Origin: Mesostigma viride
Taxonomy: Eukaryota > Streptophyta > Mesostigmatophyceae > Mesostigmatales > Mesostigmataceae
Direction: 5' to 3'
Assembly: GCA_009746045.1 (NCBI GenBank)
Contig: RPFO01000644.1
Location: forward strand, 1,031,680 to 1,095,679
Length of the DNA: 64,000 nucleotides
Part shown: piece by piece, positions 61,638-64,000 of the stretch
How the letters are laid out: each line of letters opens with the position of its first letter
How positions within the stretch are numbered: position 1 is the stretch's first letter
Translations under genes and position numbers: made by a program
Notes under the pieces: generated by a model
Databases searched by the model: none
The model's input: only the letters and a program-made list of their open reading frames with translations
What the model was told of the DNA's origin: nothing

Positions 61638-63345
61638 TCAAAAGTAGCTGGTATTGTGGCCAGCTGCATCCCTCAGCTTGGTTAAGGCATCTGCTGGGTT
61701 TCTCATCTTCCACATGATGCCAGCTGGAAAGTAGGTTGCCTCCTGTTTGAGGATCACCCAATCCAGGTCAGTGTGGACAGCAGCAGAGACAGATTTCTTG
61801 GTTAGAAAACTGATCACAGAGTAGCTGTCAGTATAGAGATGTGAGATGACATTGCATGTGCTGCCTGCCTGGGTTTGTAGCCAGGTGAGCATGTGCATGC
61901 AATGCAGCAGACACCACAGCACGACATTCAGCTGAGTTGCTGCTGCCAGGTTTTCTGCGGTGTAGCCTGCTGTACCAGGAAGTGAGGGACATGTAATCTG
62001 ACCTGTTGGTGAGAAAAAACAGCCCTGATTCCCGTGCCCCCATCTGATTGATTGTTCTGCTCTCCATGGAGCTGTCCATGACACTGTGTATGTGGATGTC
62101 TTCCATCAGATTCAGGCCATGGAGGATGAGGGGGGGACAGTCATTGACCAACTTCCTGATGTGACTGCATTTTATCTTGACTAGAACATCATGGGTGACC
62201 CTGCTGATGACAGCTAAGGGAGCCCCACAGATGGCTGACCGCCACCCCAGTTTGCCCTGAACAGTGGCACACATGTGTAAGGGGAGGTAGTTGTCCTGCA
62301 GCAGATCTAGACAATCTTGGATATATTCTGCAGGAGGGAGAGAGAGCAGACCCACTGATCTGGCTGCCTATGCAGCTGCAACATGATGCCACAGAACTGG
62401 ATGGGGGTTGTGCTCAATTCCACCTGTTTGCCAATCTCATATGATTCCTGGACCTGCTGAATAAAGGTTTCCACCTCAGCTCTAGGCCCACAAATGAGTT
62501 GGTCATCTCCATGCCACACAAAGAACAGCAGTCCAGAGGGGGTGGGTACAACAAAAAAGCATGGGTCCAGGTCATCATACGTGGCCTTGAGCTTTTTGAA
62601 TACTTCCTCTGCTGAGTCTCTGAAAATTTTTGGGGCACTGACAAGCCCTTCCACCCCAATGTTGATGATAAGGTGGGGCTCATCAATGTAAGGTTTCCAC
62701 ACAGCTGGGGTGTCTACCACGTACACCTTCCCTTTCCACACAGATTCAGCCTTTTCTGGGTCCCCCCTGAGGAAGGCCCTTTTAATATCAGTGGCTTTGC
62801 AGACATAGTCTTGGCCTGCATTGAGGTTGTGGAGGAATAGGGAGAGCATGATCCTGAGTGAGGTTTGTTGCAGCCCAGGTGTGTAGGTTTCCCCTTTTGG
62901 CAGTGTGGATGTCCCCTTTAATTCTGTGACACATGGTCTGGCATGGAAAATTGGGGAGCCCACTTTTTGTGGTTTTTGTTTGAGAACAAATTTTAATCTG
63001 AGCTTTTTGGCTCCCTCTGGCACATCCCATGAAGGGGTGACAGGCGGTTTGTATTGAGGGTTTTTGGGGTTGGGCAGGACCCATTCCTGCCTGGCTTGGT
63101 GGACAATGGCCATCAGCCACTTGGTAAACCCTTTTTGTGTTTTGCATTCTTGTATGACGTGGGAGATTTGGTGGGGTGAGTGCATGGCTATGTCCCACTT
63201 GCCCAGCCCAAAGGCTGAGGGATGGAGGAACTGGCTGTGCACTAACTTGTCCAGATCAGGGATCTCCCCTGGTGCATACTGAGTGTTCAGTTGACTGCCT
63301 TGATGACAGCATCCATACCAGGGACAATACTGGAGATCGAGAGGG
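61638..63345 (-). pseudogene. copia-3 reverse transcriptase and RNase H
   Basis: A copia pol fragment in three frame pieces (about 63,345-62,310, 62,355-61,830 and 62,084-61,638). RT: GAKKLRLKFVLKQKPQK, ELKGTSTLPKGETYTPGLQ, CKATDIKRAFLRGD (first Asp), NIGVEGLVSAPKIFRDSAE and LFFVWHGDDQLICG (about 62,495-62,530), with HGDD in the YVDD position as in copia-2. RNase H: VMDSSMESRTINQM, SWYSRLHRRKPGSSNSAECR, HLYTDSYSVISFL, LDWVILKQEATYF and RNPADALTKLRDAAGH. At least two frame changes make it inactive. The 5' end near 63,345 is cut, possibly by the adjacent TTAA element. Confidence 0.9.
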
Positions 63346-63352
63346 ATTTTAA

Positions 63353-64000
63353 CCCCTAAATGGTCTTGCTGCCGATTTTCCGCCAAAAAGTGACTTACAG
63401 CCGATTTGTCGGCACCTACTCGGGGGACCAGTTTGCGAGAATACTATTGGGAATTAGGAAACGTTTAGCTGAGAAGAATGAAAGTTTATAAGTTTCTCCA
63501 GAACATGATACTAGGGTTTGCTATATTTTGACCAAGTTTAACAGGTGTTCCAGACCGTCAAAGTACAAGGGGTCAGGGTACTTTTTCACGTACAACGTGC
63601 ATTCCGGAAAACGACGACCTGGCCATGGCGGCTTGCGCCCACTCATGGCATTTACGTTTGCGTTCGAATTTTCTGGCCAAACTTAGGGTATTGATTTTAT
63701 ACGTCCTAAAGATCATACAGGCCAATTTTTGGTTCGCGGGAATGCCATTTGATAGGTGTCGGCAGCGTTCTTGCTGGAAAAAACTGCGATCAGGCCGGAC
63801 GATAGAAACGTTGACAGCAATACCTTTCCGGCGTATTTTAAAGGATATATCGGTTTCTTTGTACTTTTTATGATACATATTAGTCGTAAACGTGCAAGGG
63901 TGGCCAGAAATCGCCGAATCCAGCGACCATGCTGCACAACTTTGGTGTGCCGAAATGCGCCATTTTGCGGCCACCGCCTGGGCCAAGGTAACGCCATCCA
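63353..64000. mobile_element. TTAA element family, copy 3 (partial, runs off the window)
   Basis: From about 63,555 to the window end the sequence parallels copy 2 (51,620-52,065) and, inverted, copy 1: blocks around CAAAGTAC, GGGTACTTTTTCACGT, TGGCCATGGCGGCTTGCGCC and ACCGCCTGGGCCAAGGTAACG. A candidate boundary is TTAA at 63,349-63,352 followed by CCCCTAAATGG, but this differs from the CACGTC ends of copies 1 and 2, so it may be a related subfamily. Confidence 0.6.

Overview
This window is eukaryotic genomic DNA made almost entirely of nested transposable elements. I found no rRNA, tRNA, operon or confident single-copy host gene. The fragmented gag/pol frames, LTRs with 5-bp target-site duplications (TSDs), TTAA-flanked DNA elements, LINE remnants, a 640-bp tetranucleotide array and AATAAA signals point to a large, TE-rich genome. 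A Ty3/gypsy element that carries a cytosine-5 DNA methyltransferase (DNMT) in pol, plus a PHD finger behind integrase, fits best with a green alga (charophyte or chlorophyte). That placement is an inference and no species is assigned.

Layout. 1-11,531: gypsy-1, read left to right as LTR end, Gag, zinc knuckle and protease, DNMT, RT-RNase H, integrase-PHD, 3' LTR. A 1.7-kb TTAA-flanked DNA element interrupts it at 6,703-8,419. 11,532-18,240: copia RNase H remnant, LTR-like repeat R1a, broken LINE, and an inverted-repeat element with a small RNase-H1-N-terminus-like ORF. 18,344-22,478: gypsy-2 gag, protease and RT. Its RNase H half lies inverted at 30,850-31,424, so an inversion between two copies of a 349-bp repeat (L) is proposed. 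Inside the inverted block are a BED zinc-finger (hAT-like) fragment, a minus-strand copia element with an unusual HGDD RT, and an insertion with palindromic ends. 31,559-39,904: an 8.3-kb LTR element with nearly identical LTRs and no recognisable gene (LARD-like), inserted in the second L copy.

40,142-43,985: a gypsy gag/integrase remnant, LTR-like repeat R2a, a LINE 3' end running into (CATC)n, and R1b. 44,033-60,683: one host retroelement (leader ORF plus gag) is split by a young 3.1-kb gag-only copia element, a 0.5-kb hairpin element, and a tandem TRIM-like array (four 615-bp LTRs, three 630-bp spacers). The array is split by a second gag-only copia element, and that element's 5' LTR is split by a second TTAA element. 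60,737-64,000: R2b, a minus-strand copia RT-RNase H, and a third partial copy of the TTAA element.

What stands out: the gypsy element combines a DNMT (possible self-methylation) with a PHD finger (possible chromatin targeting); both gag-only elements carry a similar small ORF ahead of Gag; several LTR-like families have AGTT...AACT ends; and TSDs let much of the insertion and inversion history be read directly.
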